Source of the DNA: Candidatus Moraniibacteriota bacterium
GTDB taxonomy: Bacteria > Patescibacteriota > Minisyncoccia > Moranbacterales > UBA2206
Assembly: GCA_003482885.1 (NCBI GenBank)
Contig: DMXN01000032.1
Span: forward strand, 33,756-97,755
Direction: 5' to 3'
Length of the DNA stretch: 64,000 nucleotides
The notes beneath the pieces are model-generated. The model saw only the letters and a program-made list of their open reading frames with translations. It searched no databases and was not told the origin of the DNA. A program made the translations under genes and the position numbers. Every line of letters starts with the position of its first letter. The first letter of the stretch is position 1. Shown here one piece after another: positions 51,231-59,933 of the stretch.

Positions 51231-51815
51231 ATGCTTTCCAAGCAAACCCAATTAAATAATCTCGACGAGCAAATGGCGAATTGCTCTGCTTGTATTTTAC
51301 GCAAAACCTGTTCCCGTGTGGTTTTCGGCGAAGGCTCGGCTGAAGCGGAAATTTTATTTATCGGTGAAGCGCCCGGAAAAAAAGAGGATGAATTAGGCCG
51401 TCCATTTGTTGGCGCGGCGGGAAAATTTTTAGATGAAATGCTGGGGATAATAAATTTAAAAAGAGAAGATGTTTATATTGTCAATGTTTGCAAATGCCGT
51501 CCGCCACAAAATCGCGATCCGCTTCCAGAAGAAACCGCCGCTTGCTGGCCGTGGCTTTTGGAACAAATTAAAATTATCCGGCCAAAACTTATTGTTACGC
51601 TTGGACGGCATTCAATGGAAAGATTTTTATCTGACAAAAAAATTTCCCAACTTCACGGAACACTGGTTATTAAAACAATTCCCGAGATCGGCAAACAAAA
51701 CTTTTATACTCTCTATCATCCGGCCGCCGCTTTATACAACGGCTCTATGCGCAAAACGCTCATTCAAGATTTCAAAAAAATTCCAAAAGTTTTAGAAAAA
51801 ATAAAAACCGACTAA
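51231..51815 (+). CDS. Type 4 (Fe-S) uracil-DNA glycosylase
   Basis: The 194-aa enzyme removes uracil from DNA. It shows the family block FIGEAPGKKEDELGRPFVGA, the four cluster-binding Cys (CSAC at the N-terminus, and in VNVCKCRPPQNRDPLPEE through CWPWL), and LYHPAAALYN at the end. It belongs to the thermophile-type family 4, also common in CPR. It is a lone plus-strand gene. Confidence 0.93.
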   Translation: MLSKQTQLNNLDEQMANCSACILRKTCSRVVFGEGSAEAEILFIGEAPGKKEDELGRPFVGAAGKFLDEMLGIINLKREDVYIVNVCKCRPPQNRDPLPEETAACWPWLLEQIKIIRPKLIVTLGRHSMERFLSDKKISQLHGTLVIKTIPEIGKQNFYTLYHPAAALYNGSMRKTLIQDFKKIPKVLEKIKTD

Positions 51816-51844
51816 TTCGATTTTTTTGTTTTTGAAAATTTTTA

Positions 51845-52150
51845 TTAAATATCCCCTTTTTCTTTCTTTCTCAGGAACACTCTTTTTATGTAATGTTTTT
51901 TTATCACAATAAATGTTCCAATGCCATTGCCGAACGCGTATGCCAGCACAACGCTTAAAACCTGATCCTCAATGCCCGTTAATATTTCATAAAGAATAAG
52001 CAGGTTGACTAGCGTCACGATCATCGAAAAAATTCCGGCGCGCCACGGATATTCTTTGGCGATCATTTGATAATAATAAGTCGCTAAAACATCCTGAAAA
52101 ATACCAACTAGAAAAAAGATTAAATGTTTGAGAATGATATTTGAAAGCAT
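51845..52150 (-). CDS. Small polytopic membrane protein (DUF5698-like)
   Basis: The 101-aa protein has about three or four membrane helices: LKHLIFFLVGIFQDVLATYY, AGIFSMIVTLVNLLILYEIL, and QVLSVVLAYAFGNGIGTFIV, with a basic C-terminus. The last block resembles DUF5698/DUF2179-type membrane proteins, but the match is by eye. Function unknown. It lies 17 bp downstream of the tRNA-Leu gene on the same strand. Confidence 0.7.
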   Translation of the reverse strand: MLSNIILKHLIFFLVGIFQDVLATYYYQMIAKEYPWRAGIFSMIVTLVNLLILYEILTGIEDQVLSVVLAYAFGNGIGTFIVIKKHYIKRVFLRKKEKGDI

Positions 52151-52167
52151 AATTTTAAATTTTAATT

Positions 52168-52253
52168 TGGTGCCCGGGGCGAGACTCGAACTCGCATGAC
52201 CTTGCGGCCGAGGGATTTTAAGTCCCTTGTGTCTACCATTTCACCACCCGGGC
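52168..52253 (-). tRNA. tRNA-Leu (anticodon TAA)
   Basis: Acceptor stem GCCCGGG/CCCGGGC, a long variable arm typical of class II tRNAs, T-loop GTTCGAGTC, and anticodon loop CTTAAAA in stem AGGGA/TCCCT. The 3' CCA is encoded (52168-52170). Confidence 0.95.
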
Positions 52254-52277
52254 AAAATTTATTTTTAATTTCTTTTG

Positions 52278-52350
52278 AGGTCGCGGTGGGATTCGCACCC
52301 ACGAGTAGCGGTTTTGCAGACCGCCGCGTTAACTACTTCGCCACACGACC
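52278..52350 (-). tRNA. tRNA-Cys (anticodon GCA)
   Basis: Acceptor GGTCGTG/CGCGACC (one G-U), discriminator U as expected for tRNA-Cys, T-loop region GGTGCGAATCC and anticodon loop CTGCAAA. CCA is not encoded. It lies 25 bp from tRNA-Leu on the same strand. Confidence 0.94.
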
Positions 52351-52407
52351 AAAAAATAAGATGCTAAAACCAGCTTAACAAAAATGCGACAGACGGTCAA
52401 TTAAAAC

Positions 52408-52438
52408 AAAAGCGCCCCGATTGCTCGAGACGCCTTTA
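52408..52438 (-). terminator. Terminator after the 3D-domain gene
   Basis: Minus strand: AAAGGCGTCTCGA, loop GCAA, TCGGGGCGCTTTT; GCG/CGC and TCTCGA/TCGGGG pair with G-T wobbles. T's follow. It begins 2 bp past the gene's stop codon. Confidence 0.7.
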
Positions 52439-52439
52439 T

Positions 52440-53027
52440 TTATTCCACTATTTCCGCCATTAGATTTCGTCTTCCGAAAGCAAAAGCTTGCGCCTTTGTT
52501 TCCATATAAATATCGATTTTATTTCCCTTAATCGCGCCTCCGCGGTCTTGGCAAATATAGGTTCCGTAACCCTCAATATTTATTTTCGTTCCGAAAGCGA
52601 AATTTTTCGGACAAGCGATAGTTTCATTTTCTTTCACTTTTTTTCCGGAAGCAGTGATTCCGTCGCTCTTTCCGCATTCATCGGCCGCGGCCGTATAAGC
52701 GGAAGCGTTGATCGTAAATTTTCCATGGGGAAGATTTTTCTGATCGCTTATTGTCGCTTTTTTAACTGCGACAGTTGCTTCCTCTTTTGCTTTTTTAATC
52801 ACTTCTTCAATCGTGTCAATAGTTTTAGGCGCATCTTGAGAAATGACTTCTTCAACGCGGCAAACCTCTGTTTGACTAATAGCCGCCGTAAGAATATTTT
52901 CTTCTATTTTAAAGTTTATTTTTGTTTGATTAGAAAATTCATCGGCTTTAGCTGTTTCAGTTATCACAATTAAATTAAAAGCGATAAAGAAACCGACCAA
53001 AAGCGCCAATTTCATTCTAATGCGCAT
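52440..53027 (-). CDS. Secreted 3D-domain protein (lytic-transglycosylase-like)
   Basis: The 195-aa protein has a signal peptide (LALLVGFFIAFNLIVITETA), a coiled linker rich in Lys/Glu, and a C-terminal 3D (double-psi) domain with INASAYTAAADECGKSDGIT, FGTKINIEGYGTYICQDRGG and KGNKIDIYMETKAQAFAFGR, in which the three conserved Asp are present. Domains of this type (as in YuiC, and the resuscitation-promoting factors) act on peptidoglycan. It is transcribed from a promoter with a structured leader of about 75 nt. Confidence 0.88.
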   Translation of the reverse strand: MRIRMKLALLVGFFIAFNLIVITETAKADEFSNQTKINFKIEENILTAAISQTEVCRVEEVISQDAPKTIDTIEEVIKKAKEEATVAVKKATISDQKNLPHGKFTINASAYTAAADECGKSDGITASGKKVKENETIACPKNFAFGTKINIEGYGTYICQDRGGAIKGNKIDIYMETKAQAFAFGRRNLMAEIVE

Positions 53028-53138
53028 ACATAAACTTTTAATTGTTAAGCGCCAATCGCGGGCTAGTTCCCTTTCAAAGCCTTTTGAACAGGCTTTTAGA
53101 TTGACCGACTATAATAGCAGATCCGGCAAGAAAGTCAA
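53028..53138 (-). promoter_or_regulatory. Promoter and structured leader of the 3D-domain gene
   Basis: Minus strand: TTGACT (53133-53138), 16 bp, TATTAT (53111-53116). The leader contains a perfect hairpin AAAGCCT/AGGCTTT (53076-53082 with 53090-53096, loop of 7) followed by GGGAACTAGCCCGCGATTGG. Genes for cell-wall hydrolases of this kind are often riboswitch-controlled; the leader is short and matches no class I recognise. Confidence 0.55.
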
Positions 53139-53226
53139 GCGCTTGCCCGCAATCTTGGCTTATTTAAGCCATCGCATTTTTGACCTCCTGTCGAAAACCG
53201 CTCAAATAAGCCTAAAAAATCAAAAA

Positions 53227-53241
53227 ATCCCGATGCGGGAT
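53227..53241 (-). terminator. Terminator after the DUF721 gene
   Basis: ATCCCG and CGGGAT pair around ATG; on the minus strand TTTTTTGATTTTTT follows. It lies about 30 bp after the stop of the DUF721 gene and so ends the dnaN-DUF721 unit. Confidence 0.75.
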
Positions 53242-53272
53242 ATTGATCTGCGAAAACCATTTAAAAAAAATC

Positions 53273-53566
53273 TCACTTCATCTTAATCCTCTCCACCGCT
53301 TCTTCTCCGATTTCTTGGTTGATTTTGGCGATTATTTTTCCTCGGTTGATCCAAATTTCGGACGACCATGCGGAATTTTCAGCTTTTACAAACAAAGTTT
53401 TGTTGGAAAAATAATCCGGAGTGAATTTCTGCTTGCCGATAAGCCCGAATTCTTCCGCAATAATTTTATTAAAAACATAAAAAACCGTCTTGTCGTCCAA
53501 AATAAGCTTTTTTCGCGCCAATCGGTCGGGCAATTTGATTTTTAACAAGCTCTTGAGCGATCGCAT
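53273..53566 (-). CDS. DUF721/DciA-like protein
   Basis: The 97-aa protein matches the DUF721 core: VFYVFNKIIAEEFGLIGKQK, NKTLFVKAENSAWSSEIWIN and INQEIGEEAVERIKMK. DciA, in the same family, loads the replicative helicase where DnaC/DnaI are missing; its place 3 bp after dnaN near dnaA makes that role likely here. It is shorter than proteobacterial DciA, with only the KH-like domain. Confidence 0.82.
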   Translation of the reverse strand: MRSLKSLLKIKLPDRLARKKLILDDKTVFYVFNKIIAEEFGLIGKQKFTPDYFSNKTLFVKAENSAWSSEIWINRGKIIAKINQEIGEEAVERIKMK

Positions 53567-53569
53567 GGC

Positions 53570-54730
53570 TTAATTTTTTATCGGCATCACGATATAAGTA
53601 AAATTTTCCGCCGGCTGGCCGGTTTTTTCATCCAATTCTTTCAGCGCCACAGGAGAAGTTTCGCTATTGACAAACAAAACTATATTGTCCGTAGCCAGCG
53701 TATTAATGCCGTCCAATAAATATTTCAAATTAAAAACCACTTCCTGCGTTTCTCCCTGCACCTCAAAATTCAGCTCGGTGGAGTTTTCCCCCGCTTCCAC
53801 GCTCTTTGTATCAATAAGAATTTTTTTTTCTTGCGCGTCAATTTTAAAAACCACTTCATTCGCTTTGCTGTCCGCGAAAACACTAGCCATTTTTAACGCG
53901 CTTTGTAAGACTTTCTTATCCCCGATGATGGTGGTTTTGTAGCTTTTCGGCATAATATGTTTATATTCGGGATATTTTCCATTAATCAAACGAGAAACCA
54001 TTTTTATTCCGGCAAATTCAAAAAAAATCTGCCCTTCCTCGATAATAATATCTACCGCGCTATTTTCCAAAAAATTGGAAATAATCTTATTCAACTCGAC
54101 AATCGTGCCAGCCGGAATAATCACGCTTTTATTTTTTTCCAAAAAAGCCTTGTAATTTTCCTCATTTATTTCATTTTCCGTTATCTTTAAAACATATTCC
54201 GCCAAACGAAAACCATCAGTAGCGGCAAAAAGGATTTCTTTTTCGGCAAAAATAACATTTACTCCGGTTAATTCTTGCCGCGCTTCGTTATGCGCGACAG
54301 AAGCAATTATTTTAGCAAAAATATTTCTTAATACTTCCGTGTTTAATTTCAAAAAGGCTTCGGTATTTTTTTGAGGAATTAAAGGAAATTCTTCCGCGGA
54401 AAAACCTTTTATTATCGCTTTTGTCCGACCATTTTTAATCTTTAAATTCTGACCGACTGTTTCTATTTCCATATTCTCATTTCCGGAAAGATTAGAAGAA
54501 AAATTACCTAAAAACCTGGCGGGAATAATTATTTTTCCTTCCCTTTCTATTTTCGCGCCAATTTTTATTTCAATGCCAATTTCCAAATTAGTGGCGGAAA
54601 TTTTAAAAAAGTTTTTATTCGCTTCTAATAAGACATTGCTTAAAACGGGTAAGGTATTTTGTTTGGAAGTTATTTTTTCTGAATTAAATAATGCCTTTTT
54701 AAATTTTTCTTGCGTACAAATTAATTTCAT
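53570..54730 (-). CDS. dnaN: DNA polymerase III beta subunit (sliding clamp)
   Basis: The 386-aa protein forms the dimeric clamp that holds the polymerase on DNA. It shows KLICTQEKFKKALFNSEKIT, KQNTLPVLSNVLLEANKNFF, ATDGFRLAEYVLKI and the C-terminal hydrophobic-pocket end NFTYIVMPIKN. It is full-length. It lies downstream of dnaA in the order dnaA-dnaN-DUF721, all on the minus strand. Confidence 0.97.
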   Translation of the reverse strand: MKLICTQEKFKKALFNSEKITSKQNTLPVLSNVLLEANKNFFKISATNLEIGIEIKIGAKIEREGKIIIPARFLGNFSSNLSGNENMEIETVGQNLKIKNGRTKAIIKGFSAEEFPLIPQKNTEAFLKLNTEVLRNIFAKIIASVAHNEARQELTGVNVIFAEKEILFAATDGFRLAEYVLKITENEINEENYKAFLEKNKSVIIPAGTIVELNKIISNFLENSAVDIIIEEGQIFFEFAGIKMVSRLINGKYPEYKHIMPKSYKTTIIGDKKVLQSALKMASVFADSKANEVVFKIDAQEKKILIDTKSVEAGENSTELNFEVQGETQEVVFNLKYLLDGINTLATDNIVLFVNSETSPVALKELDEKTGQPAENFTYIVMPIKN

Positions 54731-55001
54731 AGGACTGTAGTATTTTATTTATTAATATATTTAAAAATTTTATTGTTATTATTAAAAATAAGAAAATTGG
54801 GGATAAGTATGGTTTAGTGTTTAAATAAAAGAAAAGCGGAGTTGATAAATAGTGGATAAGTTTGGTTTTTGTGAGTTGTTATTTTGGGTGGGCGGGAGAT
54901 AAATTACGCAGAGTTGTTTTTGTAACTAACTTATAAGCAGGCGATTGGCGAGGTTGTCCACCGACTATGTAGCTGCTCTAAGGCAGGTTATCCACAAGTT
55001 A
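54731..55001. other. dnaA-dnaN intergenic region with DnaA boxes (probable oriC)
   Basis: The 271 bp carry a perfect DnaA box TTATCCACA (54988-54996, plus), TTATCCACT on the minus strand (54851-54859), and TTGTCCACC (54954-54962). An AT-rich run of about 60 bp (54740-54800) would be the unwinding element. Together with two boxes upstream of dnaA it forms a split origin like that of Bacillus. Length and exact unwinding site are inferred. Confidence 0.7.
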
Positions 55002-56381
55002 TCAGTATATGCGGTAAAGTTGCTCCTTGAGAGAGTTAATTTCGTCTAATAGTTTTGCGTCTTCTTCAAGAAGTTTGGAAATTTTTTCAAAAGCATGCAT
55101 GGCTGTAGTGTGGTCTCTCCCGCCTAGTTTTTCTCCGATACCAGGGTAGGAAAAATCCAACTCGCTACGCAAAAGATACATAGCTACCTGTCTGGGACGA
55201 ACCAACTCTTGTTTGCGATTTTTTAACACCAACTCATCGAAACTCACATCATAAAAAGAAGAAACAGCTTTTAGGATTTGTTTGCAAGTGATGCCTTTTT
55301 TCTTTCCGCTGGAAATGAGTTCGGATAATTGGTTGGCTACAAATTCCAAAGTAATTTCTTGTTCGGTCAATTGGGAAGCCACAATTATTCGATTAAGCGC
55401 GCCTTCCAGTTCGCGAATATTGTCTTTGATGTTGGCCGCGATAAAATCCAATGCTTTTTCGTCAATTCTTAATCCTTCATTTATGGATTTTTTGCGTAAA
55501 ATAGCCACGCGAGTTTCCAAATCCGGCTTGGATACATCAGCGGTCATTCCTCCTTCAAAACGGGAGCGTAAGCGTTCTTCCAAAATTTGAATAGCTTTAG
55601 GCGATCGGTCGCTGCTTAATACGATTTGCTTGTCCAGCTGGTAAAGATAATTGAAAATATGGAAAAATTCCTCTTGTGTTTTTTCCTTGCCGGAAATAAA
55701 TTGAATATCGTCAATAATCAAGATGTCGATTTTTTGGTAATATTCCTTGAAAGCTTTGATTGTTTGATTTTGCAGAGCATTGATTAAATTGTTGGTAAAT
55801 CTTTCTGAGGTGATATATTTTACCTTAAAAGAGGGATTTTGCTTGAGAATTTCGTTGCCAATAGATTGAATCAGATGAGTTTTTCCTAGGCCGACCCCGC
55901 CATAAATAAAAAGCGGATTATAAATTCTTCCTAAATTTTGCGAAACGGAAAAGCAAGCGGCGTGCGCCAATTCGTTATTTCCTCCGATAACAAAATTTTC
56001 AAAAGTGTATTTGGGGTTAAGATTGTTCTCCATATCGACATCATCGGAAGAAGCGGACGATTTTTTATAACCTATTTTTGATGGGGCAACAATAGCGTCC
56101 ATTGCTTGTTCTCGGTGGGCGAGAGGTTTTTCCTTGGGCGTTTCGATTAAGCAGGAGACCGTTTTGATGTCGCTTTGCAAGTTGCGCAAGGCTTTTAAAA
56201 TATAGGCATTGTATTTATTTTCCAACCATTCCTTGGTAAAGCCATTCGGGACACTGATAACAATCTTTCCATCAACATTGGAAATAATTTTTGTTCCCTT
56301 GAACCAAGTGATAAAATTAGCCCTAGAAATAGAGAGCTCTATTTCAGAAAGAGCCACTTGCCAAATTTCTTCATTAGTCAT
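55002..56381 (-). CDS. dnaA: Chromosomal replication initiator DnaA
   Basis: The 459-aa protein has an N-terminal DnaB-contact domain (residues about 1-85, EEIWQVALSEIELSISRANF), a short linker, an AAA+ core with Walker A NPLFIYGGVGLGKTHLIQ and Walker B IDILIIDDIQFISGKEKTQE, and a C-terminal box-binding domain with VALYLLRSELDFSYPGIGEK-like sequence and GGRDHTTAMHAFEKI, the signature helix that reads the box. The start is ATG 56381, preferred to TTG 56393. It is divergent from rpmH and lies beside DnaA boxes on both sides. Confidence 0.97.
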   Translation of the reverse strand: MTNEEIWQVALSEIELSISRANFITWFKGTKIISNVDGKIVISVPNGFTKEWLENKYNAYILKALRNLQSDIKTVSCLIETPKEKPLAHREQAMDAIVAPSKIGYKKSSASSDDVDMENNLNPKYTFENFVIGGNNELAHAACFSVSQNLGRIYNPLFIYGGVGLGKTHLIQSIGNEILKQNPSFKVKYITSERFTNNLINALQNQTIKAFKEYYQKIDILIIDDIQFISGKEKTQEEFFHIFNYLYQLDKQIVLSSDRSPKAIQILEERLRSRFEGGMTADVSKPDLETRVAILRKKSINEGLRIDEKALDFIAANIKDNIRELEGALNRIIVASQLTEQEITLEFVANQLSELISSGKKKGITCKQILKAVSSFYDVSFDELVLKNRKQELVRPRQVAMYLLRSELDFSYPGIGEKLGGRDHTTAMHAFEKISKLLEEDAKLLDEINSLKEQLYRIY

Positions 56382-56448
56382 TTGTTTAAGCAAAAGATTC
56401 TTTATATCAAGAGTATATCATAAACAAAAAACAAACAGCAAGAAAAAA

Positions 56449-56469
56449 AGTGGATAAGTGTGTGGATAA
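56449..56469 (-). other. DnaA box pair upstream of dnaA
   Basis: On the minus strand TTATCCACA (56461-56469) and TTATCCACT (56449-56457) lie 3 bp apart, 70-90 bp upstream of dnaA. They may regulate dnaA itself or belong to a two-part origin with the boxes at 54851-54996. Confidence 0.72.
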
Positions 56470-56560
56470 GATGTGCAGGGGCTTTTTGATTGACTTTCAT
56501 GGTAATAATTGGTAAGCTTTTAAATAGTTGGTTTTAATAATCTTATTTAATTTCAAAAAA

Positions 56561-56698
56561 ATGAGCGAAACATACAAGCCCAAAAGCATTAAGAGGAAAA
56601 GAAGCCATGGTTTTATGGAAAGAAACAGCGCTAAGTCCGGTCAAAATGTGTTGAAAGCTAGAAGAAGAAAAGGCCGCAAGAAGTTGACTACGGTATAA
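56561..56698 (+). CDS. rpmH: 50S ribosomal protein L34
   Basis: A 45-aa basic protein: MSETYKPKSIKRKRSHGFME, then KSGQNVLKARRRKGRKKLTT. This is the L34 pattern (R-x-HGF and RRRKGR-KL). It starts the conserved rpmH-rnpA-yidC-khpB order next to dnaA. Spacing to rnpA is 6 bp. Confidence 0.95.
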   Translation: MSETYKPKSIKRKRSHGFMERNSAKSGQNVLKARRRKGRKKLTTV

Positions 56699-56704
56699 AA
56701 TCCA

Positions 56705-57043
56705 ATGTTGCTAAAAAAGAACAGAATTAAAAAAAATGCGGATTTTGAAAGTGTTTATCGTTTTGGAAAAGCATTTTTTTGTGGTAAAATAGCAATAAAG
56801 GCGAAAGAAAACGGGTTGGCTGTTTTGAGAGTCGGTGTTTCTGTCGGATTAAATTTTTCTAAAAAATCGGTGGACAGAAACAGAATCAAGCGTCAAATTA
56901 GAGCGTTTTTCCGTCAAAATTTGGAAAAAATTAAAACCGGCTGGGATATAGTGGCGATTGTACAGAAGGGTTGGGATAAGAAAGTCAATCCGCGAAAAGA
57001 ATTTGCAGAAATTCTTGTTAAAAATGGCTTGCTTAAAGGTTAA
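56705..57043 (+). CDS. rnpA: Ribonuclease P protein component
   Basis: This 112-aa protein binds the RNase P RNA in 5' tRNA processing. Visible are LLKKNRIKKNADFESVYRFG, RVGVSVGLNFSKKSVDRNRI with the RNR-type motif DRNRIKRQIRAFFR, and DIVAIVQKGW. It is normal in length and follows rpmH. Confidence 0.94.
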   Translation: MLLKKNRIKKNADFESVYRFGKAFFCGKIAIKAKENGLAVLRVGVSVGLNFSKKSVDRNRIKRQIRAFFRQNLEKIKTGWDIVAIVQKGWDKKVNPRKEFAEILVKNGLLKG

Positions 57044-57055
57044 TTTATTTTTTGT

Positions 57056-57832
57056 ATGATGTTTTTATTTGATAATCTTATTTATTGGCCGATCTATAAT
57101 CTTTTAATCTTTGTTTATAACATTGATCCTTTTCATGATTTTGGAGTAGCGATTATTTTTGTTACCGTAATAATCAAATTTTTGCTTTTGCCTTTGAGCA
57201 GGAAACAGATCGAAACTCAAAAGAAAATGCAGGAATTACAGCCTAAAATAAAGGAAATTCAAGAGAAATATAAAAATGACAAGGAAAAGCAAAGCCGGGC
57301 GCTGATGGAATTTTATAAAGTGAATAAAGCCAATCCTTTTTCCGGATGTTTGCCGATGATTTTCCAGCTTGTTTTCTTGATTGCTATTTATCGTGTGTTA
57401 TTCAATATCTCCCAAAACGGATTAATGGTGAATGGCGCTGATCTGTATGGTTTTATGCACAATCCGGGTCAAATCAATCGCTTCTTTTTGGGGTTGGTGG
57501 ATCTTTCAAAAGCAGCGGATTTCAAAATTTTTGATGCCGGCAATTTAGCGCACATAGCGATAGTAGTCGCGGCCGCCGGAGCTCAATATATTCAGACAAA
57601 AATGCTGATGGCGAAACAATCGACCGCGCCGGCCAAAAAAGGGGCGATGGATTTTTCTCAAATTATGTCCAAACAAATGCTATATTTGGCGCCGGCCATG
57701 ACACTTTTTATCGGAATTAAATTTCCGGCCGGATTGGCGCTGTATTGGCTGGTTTCAACATTATTTATGATTGCTCAACAGGAATATATGGAAAGAAAAC
57801 AGGCGCAAGCTGGTGTTGTCGCGGACAAGTAG
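57056..57832 (+). CDS. yidC: Membrane protein insertase YidC/Oxa1
   Basis: The 258-aa protein inserts proteins into the membrane. It has five or so membrane helices, with the cytoplasmic hairpin KQIETQKKMQELQPKIKEIQ after the first conserved helix and SGCLPMIFQLVFLIAIYRVL, typical of the Gram-positive-type insertase without the large periplasmic domain. It follows rnpA by 12 bp. Confidence 0.95.
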   Translation: MMFLFDNLIYWPIYNLLIFVYNIDPFHDFGVAIIFVTVIIKFLLLPLSRKQIETQKKMQELQPKIKEIQEKYKNDKEKQSRALMEFYKVNKANPFSGCLPMIFQLVFLIAIYRVLFNISQNGLMVNGADLYGFMHNPGQINRFFLGLVDLSKAADFKIFDAGNLAHIAIVVAAAGAQYIQTKMLMAKQSTAPAKKGAMDFSQIMSKQMLYLAPAMTLFIGIKFPAGLALYWLVSTLFMIAQQEYMERKQAQAGVVADK

Positions 57833-57870
57833 GAATTATTGGGATAATTAACAAGTTTAAATAACCCGTA

Positions 57871-57895
57871 CTTATCCGCCTGGCTGGCGAATAAG
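57871..57895. repeat. Palindrome in the yidC-khpB spacer
   Basis: CTTATCCGCCTGGCTGGCGA and ATAAG form an imperfect palindrome of the CCGCC/GGCGG type seen at 1421, 50847 and 39082. It lies just before the khpB start. Confidence 0.6.
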
Positions 57896-57926
57896 AACAA
57901 GCGGAATGTCGGGTAAATTAAATCAA

Positions 57927-58409
57927 ATGGAAAAAGAAAAGATAGAACAGGAAATTGTTAGAATAGTGGAAGAGTTAGTTTCAAAGATGGGTTTTTCTTC
58001 AACCGTGGAAATCAAGAAAAAAGAAAAAGGAGAAGAGGATGGTATACTCGTTTGCAATATAAAAACAGAGGACTCGAATTTTTTAATCGGGCAGTATGGT
58101 CTGAATTTGCAATCTTTGCAGCATATAGCGAGGGTTATTGCTAGAAAACGCCTTGCTGATGAGCTAGTAAATTTTATTTTGGATGTCAATTCTTATCGCC
58201 AAGAAAAAAATGAGGGAATTCTTCGTTTAGCGAAAAACATGGCGGAGGAAGCCTTGATGGAAAAACGCGAAGTTGCGATGCGGCCGATGACGGCTTACGA
58301 AAGAAGAATAGTGCATATGGAACTCTCGAAAAACGATAGAATAACGACGGAAAGTATCGGTGAAGGCGAAAATCGAAGAATTGTAATTAAGCCGATAGAT
58401 TTAGTGTAG
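57927..58409 (+). CDS. khpB: RNA-binding protein KhpB (Jag-like)
   Basis: The protein (160 aa from ATG 57927; an ATG at 57906 also reads through but lies at the edge of a repeat) has a KH domain and an R3H domain: SNFLIGQYGLNLQSLQHIAR, then RPMTAYERRIVHMELSKNDR (R3H). It lacks the N-terminal Jag domain. KhpB binds RNA with KhpA and affects division and envelope growth. It completes the rpmH-rnpA-yidC-khpB set. Confidence 0.88.
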   Translation: MEKEKIEQEIVRIVEELVSKMGFSSTVEIKKKEKGEEDGILVCNIKTEDSNFLIGQYGLNLQSLQHIARVIARKRLADELVNFILDVNSYRQEKNEGILRLAKNMAEEALMEKREVAMRPMTAYERRIVHMELSKNDRITTESIGEGENRRIVIKPIDLV

Positions 58410-58457
58410 GTTTGTTTATTTTATAGTTTGTTTGCTGTCTTTCCAGAAATCGCGGGC

Positions 58458-59933
58458 ATGGAAATTGAAAAGTATAAATCATTAAAAATGTTTATTGCTA
58501 GAAAAATCGCTTATAATGTTTTAGCAAGCAGTATTTCCAAGATACTTTCAACTATTTTGGCGTTGGTTTCCATCGGCTTTATCACCCGTTATTTGGGCGC
58601 GGACGGCTTTGGCGACTACGCGACCGTTTTGGCCTTCTTGGCTTTTTTTTCCGCTGTGTCGGATTTGGGTTTGTATCAGTTTTCTACTAGAGAAATTTCC
58701 CGTCCCGGCGCGGATGAAAATATGATTATCGGCAATGCTTTTTCTTTGCGGGTAATCTCCTCTTTTTTTATATTGGCGCTGGCTTTTTTGTTGGTTTTCT
58801 TTTTGCCTTACGCGCGGGAGGTCAAACTGGGCATCGTGATTATTGCCGTTTCTTTTATTTTTTCTTCCGGCTACCAAATTCTTAATGGCGTTTTTCAAAA
58901 AAATTTGGCGATGGACCGAGTGGCGATTTCCGAGTTTTTGGGGAAAGTTTTGCAATTGGCGATGATTATTTTGGCCGTGAAGCTCAAGTTAAGCTTTAGC
59001 TGGATTATGACTTCTTTGCTTTTCAATATGAGTTTGAGTTTCTTGTTGGTTTATTTTTGGTCGAGAAGATATGTCAAATTAAGCTTTCGCTTTGATTTTG
59101 CTTATTGGAAATATTTTTTGCGGGAATCTTATCCGATTGGGATTACCGCGGTGATTGTTTTCGCCTATTTTAAAATGGACACGCTTTTGTTGTCCTTTTT
59201 GAAAACCAGCGCGGAAGTGGGCATTTACAATGTGGCGTATAAGGTTTTGGAAAATCTGTCTTTCTTTCCGGCGATGATTGTCGGTCTGATTTTTCCCATT
59301 ATTTCGCAAAATATTTTCAGCGACAAGAAAAAATTTGCCGATGTTTCCGATAAAACTTTTAAAATCTTTGTCTTATTGACGACACCTCTGATTATCGGAA
59401 CGCTTTTTCTTTCTGATGGGTTGATTGGTTTGATCGGCGGAGCGGGTTTTTCCGAATCAGCCACGGTTTTGCGAATTTTAATTTTCGCTTTGGCGGCGAT
59501 TTTTTTTGGGACTTTTTTTAACGCTATTTTGATTGCCGGAAACTTGCAAAAAAAACTGATGGTTGTTTTATTCGGCGCGGCAATTTTCAATATCGCGGCA
59601 AATTTAATTTTTATTCCTTTGTTCTCTTATAAAGCGGCGGCTGTAAATTCCGTTGTTACCGAAATTTTCGTGGCGATTGCCGGCGGCTACTTAGTGTTTA
59701 AAAACTTGCGGTACTTTCCTCAAGCGGAAAAAATAACGAGAATTTTTATCGCCGGCGTTTTAATGGCAACCTTTCTTTTTCTTTTTCGCGGGTCTAACTT
59801 TTATTTCTCCGGCTTATTTGGCGCGGCAGTATATTTTCTCGCTTTGTGGCTTTTGGGAGCGGTGGAAACTGCGGAAATATCCAGCATAATCAGTAAAAAA
59901 GAAACTGCGGAAAATTATGAAGCTATTCCCTAA
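58458..59933 (+). CDS. Oligosaccharide flippase (Wzx/MATE-MurJ-like)
   Basis: The protein (about 491 aa from ATG 58458) has 12-14 membrane helices and the polysaccharide-transporter pattern LASSISKILSTILALVSIGF, TRYLGADGFGDYATVLAFLA, with YNVAYKVLENLSFFPAMIVG in the middle. It would flip lipid-linked oligosaccharide to the outer leaflet. The frame overlaps the GT2 gene by 17 bp. A TTG at 58428 is a weaker start. Confidence 0.88.
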   Translation: MEIEKYKSLKMFIARKIAYNVLASSISKILSTILALVSIGFITRYLGADGFGDYATVLAFLAFFSAVSDLGLYQFSTREISRPGADENMIIGNAFSLRVISSFFILALAFLLVFFLPYAREVKLGIVIIAVSFIFSSGYQILNGVFQKNLAMDRVAISEFLGKVLQLAMIILAVKLKLSFSWIMTSLLFNMSLSFLLVYFWSRRYVKLSFRFDFAYWKYFLRESYPIGITAVIVFAYFKMDTLLLSFLKTSAEVGIYNVAYKVLENLSFFPAMIVGLIFPIISQNIFSDKKKFADVSDKTFKIFVLLTTPLIIGTLFLSDGLIGLIGGAGFSESATVLRILIFALAAIFFGTFFNAILIAGNLQKKLMVVLFGAAIFNIAANLIFIPLFSYKAAAVNSVVTEIFVAIAGGYLVFKNLRYFPQAEKITRIFIAGVLMATFLFLFRGSNFYFSGLFGAAVYFLALWLLGAVETAEISSIISKKETAENYEAIP

